Shown one piece after another: positions 18,161 to 25,113 of a DNA stretch of 64,000 nucleotides. The stretch is from UBA5195 sp034432755. Its GTDB lineage: Bacteria > Chloroflexota > Anaerolineae > Anaerolineales > Villigracilaceae. The stretch's first letter is position 1. Each line of letters opens with the position of its first letter. The stretch lies in the NCBI GenBank assembly GCA_034432755.1, contig DAOUBQ010000063.1, positions 1 through 64,000 on the forward strand, in the 5' to 3' direction. The notes under the pieces were generated by a model, which did not search any database, had not been told where the DNA came from, and saw only the letters and a program-made list of their open reading frames with translations. The position numbers and the translations under genes are program-made.

Positions 18161-19924
18161 TCATTGTCCAACAAACCGCTGGCGCACATCATCCGGCGGA
18201 ATGCCCATTAGCACAACCAGTTTTTCGACCAAGTCATGAAAGACTGGCGCAGCGATATAAGCAGCCCAATCGGCTGAATCTGGCTTCTCGAACCAAACGT
18301 ACACCATGAAGCGCGGGTCATCCACCGGTCCCCAGCCGATGAAGGAAGCGTTGATTTCGTTCGGCAGATAATATCCATCTGGTCCGGGGATTTGCGCGGT
18401 GCCGGTTTTCCCGGCAATGCGGTATCCATCTACGACGGAGGCCATTTTGCCCTGTTCCATTGCAGTTGCTAATAGTTCGCTGGTCAGGCGGGCCGTTTGG
18501 GGCGAGATGGGCGTGCCAAGCGTTTGGACAGGCGTGTTGTACTGATGGCCGTTACTGACCATGCCATATAGGACATGCGGATACACCATGCGGCCCTGAT
18601 TGGCCAGAGCCGAAGCCGCAGCCATCATCTGAATGGGCGTCATCGCCACGCCTTGCCCGAACGAGTTCGTGCCCAAATCAACCTTGTACCAGTCTTCGTC
18701 ACCGGGTACTTTCAGGCGGCCTTTGGCTTCGTTGGCCAGGTCTATGCCGGTGGGGTGCCCAACCCCAAAACGGCGCATGTAAGTATAGAATTGGTCTGGG
18801 CCCATCTGGTCGGCCAGGCGTGTCATGCAAATATTAAGGGAGTGCCGCAGGCATCCCAACAAGTCTTGCGGCCCCCAGGCACCCCGGTCCCAGTTGTAGA
18901 CATACGCGCCGCCGATTTCATAAAAGCCGACATCCAGATAAGAGAAATTGGGCGAGACTGCGCCCGAATCCAGAGCTGCCGCCAGGGTCAACACCTTGAA
19001 GACGGACCCTGGCTCATATGGGATGGATATGGCGCGGTTGAATTCGCTGGCGTTCTTGTAAATTTCATTGTATTTCGAGAAGTTGTTCAAATCGATTTGC
19101 GGCGTAGATGCCATCGCCAGGATTTCACCGGTGCGCGGGTCCATCACGATAATCGTCCCGGCCTCAGCGCCGGTATCGGCCAGGCTCTCGCGCAGTTGCT
19201 CCTCAACCATCGCCTGGATTTCGCGGTCAATGGTCAGAATCAGGTCAGCGCCGCGTGGCGTGGCAGGGAGCTCGGCGGCCCGATTGGGGTCTTCGGGAAC
19301 CCAGACCGTGACCGGAACGCCCGCCAGCAGGTTGTTGTATTTCTCCTCGACGCCAAAGTAGCCGCGATTTTCGAGCGTGACAAAGCCCAGAACGTTTGAG
19401 GCCAGCGACTTTTCGGGGTAAGAGCGCATCAGATGGGCTTTAAAGTGTAACCCGGCCAGGCTGGGGTCGCCCACTTGTTTGTATTCCTCGGTCAGGCGGC
19501 TTTTCAACTCCATTAACTCATGCGCTTTTTCGGAACTGACGAAATCTGTTACCACCAGGTAAACTATGTCGGCGGGCGGATTGAGCAAGTCGTTGTAGAC
19601 CTTTTCATAATTCAACCCGACAATGGTGTTAAGGGTCAGGGCAATGGTGTGCGGGTTTTTGACTTCGGTCAGGCTGACGCCAATTTCATAGACACTCTGA
19701 TTTCCCGCCAGCAGGAAGCCATCCCGGTCGAAAATGTGGCCCCGCTCTGGGAAAAGGGTGACATATTTACCCGCATACCGGTCAGCTTGCCTCAGGAACG
19801 TTGCAGCCTCCGGGCTGGCCTGAATGCGCAAGATTTGCAACACGACCAGGGCGGCCAGCACAGCAAAAATAATGGCGAGCGAGAAGGAGCGTACCTGGTA
19901 TTGTCGTTTCATTGATGAACTCAT
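18161..19924 (-). CDS. ftsI: Class B penicillin-binding protein FtsI/PBP2, septal transpeptidase
   Basis: A 587-residue bitopic transpeptidase that cross-links septal peptidoglycan. A membrane helix (FSLAIIFAVLAALVVLQIL, about 12-30) precedes the PBP dimerisation domain. The penicilloyl-serine motif is in PGSVFKVL (about 285), SLN lies in RHSLNICM (about 345), and KTGT in IAGKTGTAQIP (about 490). No PASTA domains follow. The start ATG 19924 overlaps the previous stop (ATGA); a second ATG four codons in is possible. It would work with FtsW encoded downstream. Confidence 0.96.
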   Translation of the reverse strand: MSSSMKRQYQVRSFSLAIIFAVLAALVVLQILRIQASPEAATFLRQADRYAGKYVTLFPERGHIFDRDGFLLAGNQSVYEIGVSLTEVKNPHTIALTLNTIVGLNYEKVYNDLLNPPADIVYLVVTDFVSSEKAHELMELKSRLTEEYKQVGDPSLAGLHFKAHLMRSYPEKSLASNVLGFVTLENRGYFGVEEKYNNLLAGVPVTVWVPEDPNRAAELPATPRGADLILTIDREIQAMVEEQLRESLADTGAEAGTIIVMDPRTGEILAMASTPQIDLNNFSKYNEIYKNASEFNRAISIPYEPGSVFKVLTLAAALDSGAVSPNFSYLDVGFYEIGGAYVYNWDRGAWGPQDLLGCLRHSLNICMTRLADQMGPDQFYTYMRRFGVGHPTGIDLANEAKGRLKVPGDEDWYKVDLGTNSFGQGVAMTPIQMMAAASALANQGRMVYPHVLYGMVSNGHQYNTPVQTLGTPISPQTARLTSELLATAMEQGKMASVVDGYRIAGKTGTAQIPGPDGYYLPNEINASFIGWGPVDDPRFMVYVWFEKPDSADWAAYIAAPVFHDLVEKLVVLMGIPPDDVRQRFVGQ

Positions 19925-20475
19925 TGCAGCGGCCTTGAGGCCGCTTCCATCTGGCGGCCCAGCCACTCAAACAGGGACTCGCTATATTCAGGTTTTGTCG
20001 CCAGCAGGTCTGTTTGATCAACGGGCTGGACCAGATTAATCCCATGCGATGGGAAATATCCTGGCACGACGATATACTCGACATTTTCGCGCGTAATCGG
20101 CTCGAAACCAAGCGATCGGGCGCGCTGCGAAAGTGACTGGTTCGACAGCAGGACGGCAATTTGGGTTTGCAAATCGGCATTATCGCGTTTGTTGGCGGCG
20201 ATTTCTGCCTCCAGGCTCTGAATTTCGCGGCCCGTAATTGCGGCGCGCGCGCTCACATTCAGGTATAGGCCAGCAACCAACCCCAGCAACATCACTCCCA
20301 CCAGGAAGACAGCCAGCCATTCGCGCTGGAAGCGGATGGGCATCTCCTGGTGATGGCGCAGCGTTCCGGCTAATTCGGCAATTGCCTGGTAGCGGTTATC
20401 GGCTGTATCAGCCTGTTTGCGGACAACCTTGACGGGACGCACGGAGGGGTTCAGTAACCTGCTGAGGATAGTCAT
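19921..20475 (-). CDS. FtsL/DivIC-like septum formation protein
   Basis: A 184-residue bitopic protein in the usual ftsL position between rsmH and ftsI. About 55 cytoplasmic residues precede one membrane helix (AVFLVGVMLLGLVAGLYLNVSARA, about 59-82). A coiled coil follows (ITGREIQSLEAEIAANKRD then NADLQTQIAVL, about 84-113) and then RARSLGFEPITRENVEYIVVPGY. That last stretch is the leucine/proline motif typical of DivIC/FtsL partners. Sequence divergence is normal for FtsL, so the symbol is left open. The start is 4 bases inside rsmH. Confidence 0.85.
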   Translation of the reverse strand: MTILSRLLNPSVRPVKVVRKQADTADNRYQAIAELAGTLRHHQEMPIRFQREWLAVFLVGVMLLGLVAGLYLNVSARAAITGREIQSLEAEIAANKRDNADLQTQIAVLLSNQSLSQRARSLGFEPITRENVEYIVVPGYFPSHGINLVQPVDQTDLLATKPEYSESLFEWLGRQMEAASRPLQ

Positions 20476-21389
20476 AGTTTTTCGGCAACTCTCAATTTTG
20501 CGCTGCGCGCGCGAGAATTTTCCTGGATTTCTGCTTCGCCTGCCTCGAGGGGCTTGCGATGGATTGGTTTGATGCTGGCCCTGTGTCCGCAAGTACAAAC
20601 CGGCTGACGCGGCGGACAAAGACAATCGGTGCTTTCGCGGCGAAAGGTTTCTTTGATGATACGGTCTTCCAGCGAGTGGAAGGAGATGACCGCCAGCCTG
20701 CCACCCGAACGGAGTAAGCCAATTGCGATAGGCAACACGCTTTCGACGGCTTCCAGTTCACCATTGACGGCAATTCGCAGGGCCTGGAAGGTGCGCGTGG
20801 CGGGGTGGATGCGCTCCTTTTTGCCAATCATCTTTAGCACCAGGTCGGCCAGTTGGCGGGTGCTTGCGATAGGCCGATTCTGCGCGATGGCGCGGGCAAT
20901 GCGGCGAGACTGGCGTTCCTCGCCATAGCGATACAGGATGTCAGCCAGTTCGCCTTCGGAGAGGCTATTTACCAGGTCAGCGGCTGAGAGTGGCGCGTTT
21001 GGAGAGAAGCGCATATCGAGCGGGGCATCCTGGAGGAAAGAGAAACCCCGTTCAGCGGTATCCAACTGCATGGAGGAGACTCCCAAATCCAACACGATGC
21101 CATCCACCGCTTCCCAGCCGAGGCTGGCAGCGCCTTCGGCCATCTCCACATACGATGCCTGAAGGATGTGAACGCGCTTCCCAAAAGGGGCCAGCCGCAC
21201 GCGGGCAATCTCGATGGCCTGCGGGTCGAGGTCGAAAGCCAGCACTTCACCGGTTGGAGCGCTGGCTTCCAACAGCCCCGCGCTATGCCCGCCCGCGCCC
21301 AGCGTGCCGTCAATATAACGGCCCCCGGCTTTGGGCTGCAAAGCGTGTATAATTTCTTTATAAAGTACGGGCAGATGCGGCGTAGTCAC
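20472..21389 (-). CDS. rsmH: 16S rRNA (cytosine-N4) methyltransferase RsmH (MraW)
   Basis: A 305-residue SAM-dependent methyltransferase that modifies C1402 of 16S rRNA. N-terminal HLPVLYKEIIHAL and YIDGTLGAGGHSAGLLE (about 24-40) bind SAM, GIVLDLGVSSMQLDTAERGFSF (about 98) is the family signature (split here by residues DLG-VSS), and the C-terminal KPIHRKPLEAGEAEIQENSR segment ends with the typical RSAKLR motif. It sits directly after mraZ, as in most bacteria. Confidence 0.98.
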   Translation of the reverse strand: MTTPHLPVLYKEIIHALQPKAGGRYIDGTLGAGGHSAGLLEASAPTGEVLAFDLDPQAIEIARVRLAPFGKRVHILQASYVEMAEGAASLGWEAVDGIVLDLGVSSMQLDTAERGFSFLQDAPLDMRFSPNAPLSAADLVNSLSEGELADILYRYGEERQSRRIARAIAQNRPIASTRQLADLVLKMIGKKERIHPATRTFQALRIAVNGELEAVESVLPIAIGLLRSGGRLAVISFHSLEDRIIKETFRRESTDCLCPPRQPVCTCGHRASIKPIHRKPLEAGEAEIQENSRARSAKLRVAEKL

Positions 21390-21415
21390 ATTGGCAGCGC
21401 GGGATTAATCTCGTG

Positions 21416-21850
21416 TTACGCTCCCAGGTCGAGAGCCTGGAAGCGCTGGGCATTGGCTTCGGCGTCCTGAAGCATCTGCATTTGCTGGCTCCACTCGGCG
21501 GGCGTGAAGATTTCGAAGTATTCGCCCTGGCCGATGACCATTGCCTCGCCGTTCATGCCGAGAAATTGACGCAGGTTTTGCGGCACCAGGATGCGCCCGG
21601 CCTTATCCACTTCCACCTGGTAGGCAGAGGAAAGGATGAGACGGCGCAGGAGACGCGCGGCAGGGTCGGTAATGCTCATGGCATTGATGCGCTCGTAGAC
21701 CTGCTGGAAGTAAGCGGACGTCATGACCATCAGGTTGCGGTCGAAGCCTTGCGAGATGAAGGCCCCGCCAGCCAGCGCATCACGAAACGCCGCCGGAATG
21801 GTCAGGCGGCCTTTGTCATCGAGCGTGTGCTGGTACTGGCCCAAGAACAT
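21416..21850 (-). CDS. mraZ: Transcriptional regulator MraZ
   Basis: A 144-residue AbrB-like DNA-binding protein, first gene of the dcw operon. The two SpoVT/AbrB-like halves each carry the signature: HTLDDKGRLTIPAAFRD (about 8-24) and EVDKAGRILVPQNLR (about 80-94). ATG 21850 is preferred to ATG 21862, because MFLGQYQHTLDDKGR then begins like other MraZ proteins and the upstream AAAGGAG cannot serve an ATG that touches it. MraZ of other bacteria represses its own operon through GTGGG boxes, and such boxes are found just upstream here. Confidence 0.97.
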   Translation of the reverse strand: MFLGQYQHTLDDKGRLTIPAAFRDALAGGAFISQGFDRNLMVMTSAYFQQVYERINAMSITDPAARLLRRLILSSAYQVEVDKAGRILVPQNLRQFLGMNGEAMVIGQGEYFEIFTPAEWSQQMQMLQDAEANAQRFQALDLGA

Positions 21851-21900
21851 ACGTTCTAACATCTCCTTTAATGCGTGGAACGCCGGACTCCCGGCCCGGC

Positions 21901-21927
21901 GCTCCACTTCGTCCCACTTTCTCCCAC
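21901..21927 (-). promoter_or_regulatory. Three tandem MraZ boxes
   Basis: On the minus strand, GTGGGAG (21927-21921), GTGGGAC (21917-21911) and GTGGAGC (21907-21901) recur at exactly 10-bp spacing, each followed by a GAA/AAA-type spacer. This is the known direct-repeat operator architecture of MraZ. They lie between the promoter and mraZ, so bound MraZ would block early transcription. Confidence 0.85.
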
Positions 21928-21937
21928 TTGCACCCTT

Positions 21938-21966
21938 ATTTTACAGCCAATTTGGGTGTATTTCAA
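21938..21966 (-). promoter_or_regulatory. Sigma70-type promoter of the dcw cluster
   Basis: Minus strand: -35 TTGAAA (21966-21961), 17-bp spacer, -10 TAAAAT (21943-21938). Transcription would start near 21931, immediately before the MraZ boxes. This is the only convincing promoter seen upstream of the 17-kb cluster. Confidence 0.75.
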
Positions 21967-22064
21967 GCACGAATAGTACCGATTTCCCACCCTGGTATGC
22001 GTTTGTAAGGTTTTTTGGGCGTTTTTGCCCCACTTTAAGACACTTTTTGGCGGTTTTCTCCCCT

Positions 22065-22964
22065 ATGAATATCACCCTGCTCGATTCGCCCGATTGGAAA
22101 GACTACGAACTGCTCGACAGCGGCGATGGCCTGAAACTGGAACGCTTCGGGACCTACCGCTTTGCGCGCCCCGAAGCGCAGGCGCTCTGGAAGCGCGGCC
22201 TGCCCGAATCTGCCTGGCGCGAGGCGCACGCCGTCTTCCGACCCACCGGCGAAGAGAGCGGCGGGCATTGGGAAGTGAAGCGCAAACTGCCGGAGAAATG
22301 GACACTCGACTATAAGGGACTGCGCTTCTCGGTGACGACTACGCCGGGCCGCCACTTGGGCGTTTTCCCTGAAACAGCGGCGCATTGGGACTGGTATATG
22401 CAACTTATCCAGGAAGCCAGGCGGCCAGTGAAGGTATTGAATCTGTTCGGGTACACGGGGATTGCCAGTTTGGCGGCGGCCAAAGCCGGGGCAGCCGTGA
22501 CGCATGTGGACGCGAGCAAGAAATCGGTGACGTGGGCGCGCGAGAACCAGGAACTCTCGAAACTGGGCGAGAAACCCATCCGCTGGATTGTGGATGACGC
22601 GCTCAAGTTTGTCCAGCGCGAGAGGCGGCGCGGGGCGAAGTATGACGGAATCATCCTCGACCCGCCTAAGTTTGGGCGCGGGCCAAAGGGCGAGGTGTGG
22701 GAAGTGTACGAATCGCTGCCGGTGCTGCTGGGAGCCTGTCGGGCTGTATTAAGCGAACAGCCGTTGTTCCTCTCGCTGACGGTGTACGCCGTGCGCGCTT
22801 CGGCGGTGCACTTGCACCAGGCCCTGAGCGAGATGATGCACCCCTTTGATGGAATGACAGAGGCCGGTGAATTGGTGACGCGCGAAACCTCGAAGGGCAG
22901 GTTGCTCTCTCAGGCGGTGTATGCCCGCTGGGGCGGGCAGCGGATGGTCTCAACGGATGAATAA
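22065..22964 (+). CDS. Class I SAM-dependent methyltransferase, RlmI/RlmK-like
   Basis: A 299-residue protein resembling the catalytic part of 23S rRNA methyltransferases of the RlmI/RlmK(YccW) group. SAM motif I is LNLFGYTGIASLAAAKAGA (about 126-144), HVDASKKSV follows (motif II), and IILDPPKFGRGPKGEVW (about 195-211) is the catalytic DPPxF motif of that group. The N-terminal PUA domain of RlmI is lacking; instead a short beta region (about 1-95) precedes the catalytic domain. ATG 22065 is chosen because the protein-like sequence starts there. It is divergent from mraZ across about 215 bases. Confidence 0.9.
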   Translation: MNITLLDSPDWKDYELLDSGDGLKLERFGTYRFARPEAQALWKRGLPESAWREAHAVFRPTGEESGGHWEVKRKLPEKWTLDYKGLRFSVTTTPGRHLGVFPETAAHWDWYMQLIQEARRPVKVLNLFGYTGIASLAAAKAGAAVTHVDASKKSVTWARENQELSKLGEKPIRWIVDDALKFVQRERRRGAKYDGIILDPPKFGRGPKGEVWEVYESLPVLLGACRAVLSEQPLFLSLTVYAVRASAVHLHQALSEMMHPFDGMTEAGELVTRETSKGRLLSQAVYARWGGQRMVSTDE

Positions 22965-23040
22965 CGGATGCGCGGATTCTTTTACTGGACAAAAACCTTG
23001 GCAACCTTTGCGGTTTACTTTCTAAAAAACGGAGATTGGT

Positions 23041-24078
23041 ATGTCCCTGCACAATGAAATTTTTGAACAGCCCAAACGTTTGAAAAATTTGCTGTATCAC
23101 CAGCGCACCACGGCGGAGCAGATTGCCGCCAAAATTCGCGCGCGCGATATAAAGTACGTCTTTTTGGCGGCGCGCGGCACGTCCGATAACGCCGGGCGCT
23201 ATGCCAATTACCTGTGGGGTGCCTTCAATCGGCTGCCAATTGCGCTGGCGACGCCTTCGCTGTTTACATACTACGCGCAGCCTCCGCGGCTGGATGGGGC
23301 GCTGGTGGTGGGGGTGTCGCAGTCGGGAAAATCGCCCGACATCGTGAGCGTGCTGGAGGAGGGCCGCCGCCAGGGCTGCCTGACCCTGACGGTAACCAAC
23401 GCGCCCGATTCCCCGCTGGCGCAGGCCGCCGACTTGGTGTTCGACATCCAGGCCGGGCCTGAAAAGGCTGTGGCCGCGACCAAAACGTACACCACTGAAC
23501 TGATGGCGCTGGCAATGATTTCGGCAGCGATGCGGGGCGAGGCCCAGGGCTGGCAGGAACTGGAAAAAGTTCCGGCCTGGGTGGAAGAACTCCTGGGGCA
23601 GGATACCGAAATCGAACGCATGGTGCAGCGCTATCGCTATATGAATCAGTGTGTGGTGCTGGGACGCGGCTTCAACTACGCCACTGCCTTCGAGTGGGCG
23701 CTCAAACTGAAGGAACTCACTTACATCATCGCTGAGCCATACTCCTCGGCAGACTTCCAGCACGGGCCAATCGCAATGGTCGAGGGCGGTTTTCCGGTGC
23801 TGGCGGTTACACCACAGGGCAAGGTTTTCGATTCCATGCTGGAGATGCTCACCCACCTGCACCAGAGCCAGAATGCCGAGTTGGTAGTGATTTCAGACGA
23901 GGAACGCGCGCTCAGATTGGCGCAATCTCCCATTCGCTTGCCCGCCGGAATCCCAGAATGGTTAACCCCGCTGGTAGCGATTGTGGCCGGGCAGTTGTTC
24001 GCCTGCCATCTGACGCGCGCCAAAGGCTACGATACCGAAAAACCGCGCAGCATTACAAAGGTAACGGAAACACATTAG
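23041..24078 (+). CDS. SIS-domain aminotransferase/deaminase-like protein (GlmS C-terminal type)
   Basis: A 345-residue protein with two sugar isomerase (SIS) domains. SIS1 has FLAARGTSDNAGRYANYL (about 41-58) and VGVSQSGKSPDIVSVLE (about 87-103). SIS2 has CVVLGRGFNYATAFEWALKLKE (split residues about 204-225) and AEPYSSADFQHGPIAMVEGG (about 232-251). The C-terminal KGYDTEKPRSITKVTET closely matches the last residues of GlmS-type isomerase domains. There is no glutaminase domain, so it is more like glucosamine-6-phosphate deaminase (NagB-II) or fructosamine deglycase than a full GlmS. Substrate not determined. Confidence 0.9.
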   Translation: MSLHNEIFEQPKRLKNLLYHQRTTAEQIAAKIRARDIKYVFLAARGTSDNAGRYANYLWGAFNRLPIALATPSLFTYYAQPPRLDGALVVGVSQSGKSPDIVSVLEEGRRQGCLTLTVTNAPDSPLAQAADLVFDIQAGPEKAVAATKTYTTELMALAMISAAMRGEAQGWQELEKVPAWVEELLGQDTEIERMVQRYRYMNQCVVLGRGFNYATAFEWALKLKELTYIIAEPYSSADFQHGPIAMVEGGFPVLAVTPQGKVFDSMLEMLTHLHQSQNAELVVISDEERALRLAQSPIRLPAGIPEWLTPLVAIVAGQLFACHLTRAKGYDTEKPRSITKVTETH

Positions 24079-24092
24079 TTCCCCTTCTCCTC

Positions 24093-24803
24093 ATGACCAA
24101 CACCACCTTTTTCGAAGCCGCAATCCTCCGTGTGGCGGTTTTCCGCGAAGCAAGCAATGAAGATGTGAAAGCCATTGCCCGCCTGGGCATTTTGCGCGCG
24201 GTTGAGGAGGGTGGCTTCTTTTTCCTGCAAGGCGACCCGGCGGAGTATCTCTACATCCTGCTGACAGGCCGCGCCAAACTGTGTCAGATTGCGCCAGACG
24301 GCCAGCAGGTTAACCTGCGAACGCTGAACCCATACCAGTTGTTTGGCGCGGTTGGCGCAATTGACCCTTTGGCGAACTATCCGGCCTGCGCCCAGGCGCT
24401 GGAGGATAGTTCGGCCATTGCCATCCCCGCCGTCGAGTTTCGCAAGTTGCTCGAACAGCGTCCGCACCTGTCTTTTGGCCTGATGAAGCTGATGACGGGT
24501 TATATTTCGGAGATGCAAAACCGCTACCGCGAGATGGCAACCGAAAAGGTGGAGCAGCGCATTGCGCGGGTTTTGTTGCGGCTGGCAGGGCAAGCGGGGG
24601 TGCGCGTGGAAGAGGGCGTGCTCATCGAACTGCCGTTTTCGCGCCAGGATTTGGCCGAAATGGCCGGGACGACGCTCTACACCGTCAGCCGCATTTTGAG
24701 TGCCTGGGAAAAGCAAAAACTGATTGCCACCGGTCGTGAACGGGTAACGCTGACCAATCCACATGCGGTGATGAGATTGGCCGAGGGATTGGATGAGCAA
24801 TAG
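24093..24803 (+). CDS. Crp/Fnr-family transcriptional regulator
   Basis: A 236-residue regulator: cyclic-nucleotide-binding-like jelly roll (about 20-130, with EYLYILLTGRAKLCQIAPDGQ split around residue 50), a dimer helix (about 130-155), and a Crp-type winged helix (LPFSRQDLAEMAGTTLYTVSRIL, about 187-209, with the TVSR recognition helix). No N-terminal Cys cluster is present, so it is not an Fe-S FNR. In denitrifiers such proteins (DNR/NnrR type) sense NO via heme. Its place 15 bases behind the SIS gene and just upstream of the nitrite reductase makes control of nirS likely but unproven. Confidence 0.93.
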   Translation: MTNTTFFEAAILRVAVFREASNEDVKAIARLGILRAVEEGGFFFLQGDPAEYLYILLTGRAKLCQIAPDGQQVNLRTLNPYQLFGAVGAIDPLANYPACAQALEDSSAIAIPAVEFRKLLEQRPHLSFGLMKLMTGYISEMQNRYREMATEKVEQRIARVLLRLAGQAGVRVEEGVLIELPFSRQDLAEMAGTTLYTVSRILSAWEKQKLIATGRERVTLTNPHAVMRLAEGLDEQ

Positions 24804-24835
24804 AAGCATTTCGGACAACATTTGCAAATAGATAC

Positions 24836-24876
24836 GCCTTCTTTGCGCAAGCGCAAAGAAGGCGTTGTTCTTTTTT
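24836..24876 (+). terminator. Intrinsic terminator or leader hairpin between crp-like gene and nirS operon
   Basis: GCCTTCTTTGCGC and GCGCAAAGAAGGC are perfect 13-base arms separated by AA, followed by GTTGTTC and six T. It ends the regulator transcript but lies only 15 bases before the start codon of the next gene, leaving almost no room for a promoter after it. Confidence 0.85.
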
Positions 24877-24890
24877 ACTACACTTGCAGC

Positions 24891-25103
24891 ATGGAACCGA
24901 TTCTGGGTGCAAATTGGACGGCTGACGAGGTGATGAAAACCTACCCTGAGACGGTATCTGTTTTCCTGTCCCTGAAAATGGCTTGCGTGGGTTGCTCTCT
25001 GGAGCGTTTTTGCTCGCTGCAGGAGGTGGCCGCGGCTTACCAGTTGCCGCTCGAGTTTTTGCTTGCCAAATTGCACGAATCGATTCAAATTGCAACCGAA
25101 TGA
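24891..25103 (+). CDS. DUF1858 (ScdA N-terminal-like) small protein
   Basis: A 70-residue protein of the DUF1858/hybrid-cluster-associated type: WTADEVMKTYPETVSVFLSLKM then ACVGCSLERFCSLQEVAAAY and a C-terminal helix. The CxGC motif (ACVGC) is the family hallmark, and a further Cys follows in RFCSL. Members are found with nitrogen-oxide and redox genes (for example ScdA/RIC N-termini, implicated in repair of di-iron centres after NO stress). It ends 10 bases before the nirS start, so the two are co-transcribed. The ATG at 24891 gives a normal family length; no clear ribosome binding site precedes it. Confidence 0.85.
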   Translation: MEPILGANWTADEVMKTYPETVSVFLSLKMACVGCSLERFCSLQEVAAAYQLPLEFLLAKLHESIQIATE

Positions 25104-25113
25104 GGAGAATCGT

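Noticed and set aside
21848..21862. ATG 21862 as start of mraZ
   Set aside because: The only Shine-Dalgarno-like sequence touches this ATG directly; ATG 21850 gives the normal MraZ beginning.
22666..23862. Long minus-strand reading frame opposite the SIS-domain gene
   Set aside because: It overlaps a well-supported plus-strand gene and its translation (His/Arg/Gln-rich, no domain) is the usual antisense shadow of G+C-rich codon bias.
24075..25088. Minus-strand frame of 337 codons opposite the Crp/Fnr and DUF1858 genes
   Set aside because: Spans two real genes and a terminator; Gln/His-rich nonsense translation.
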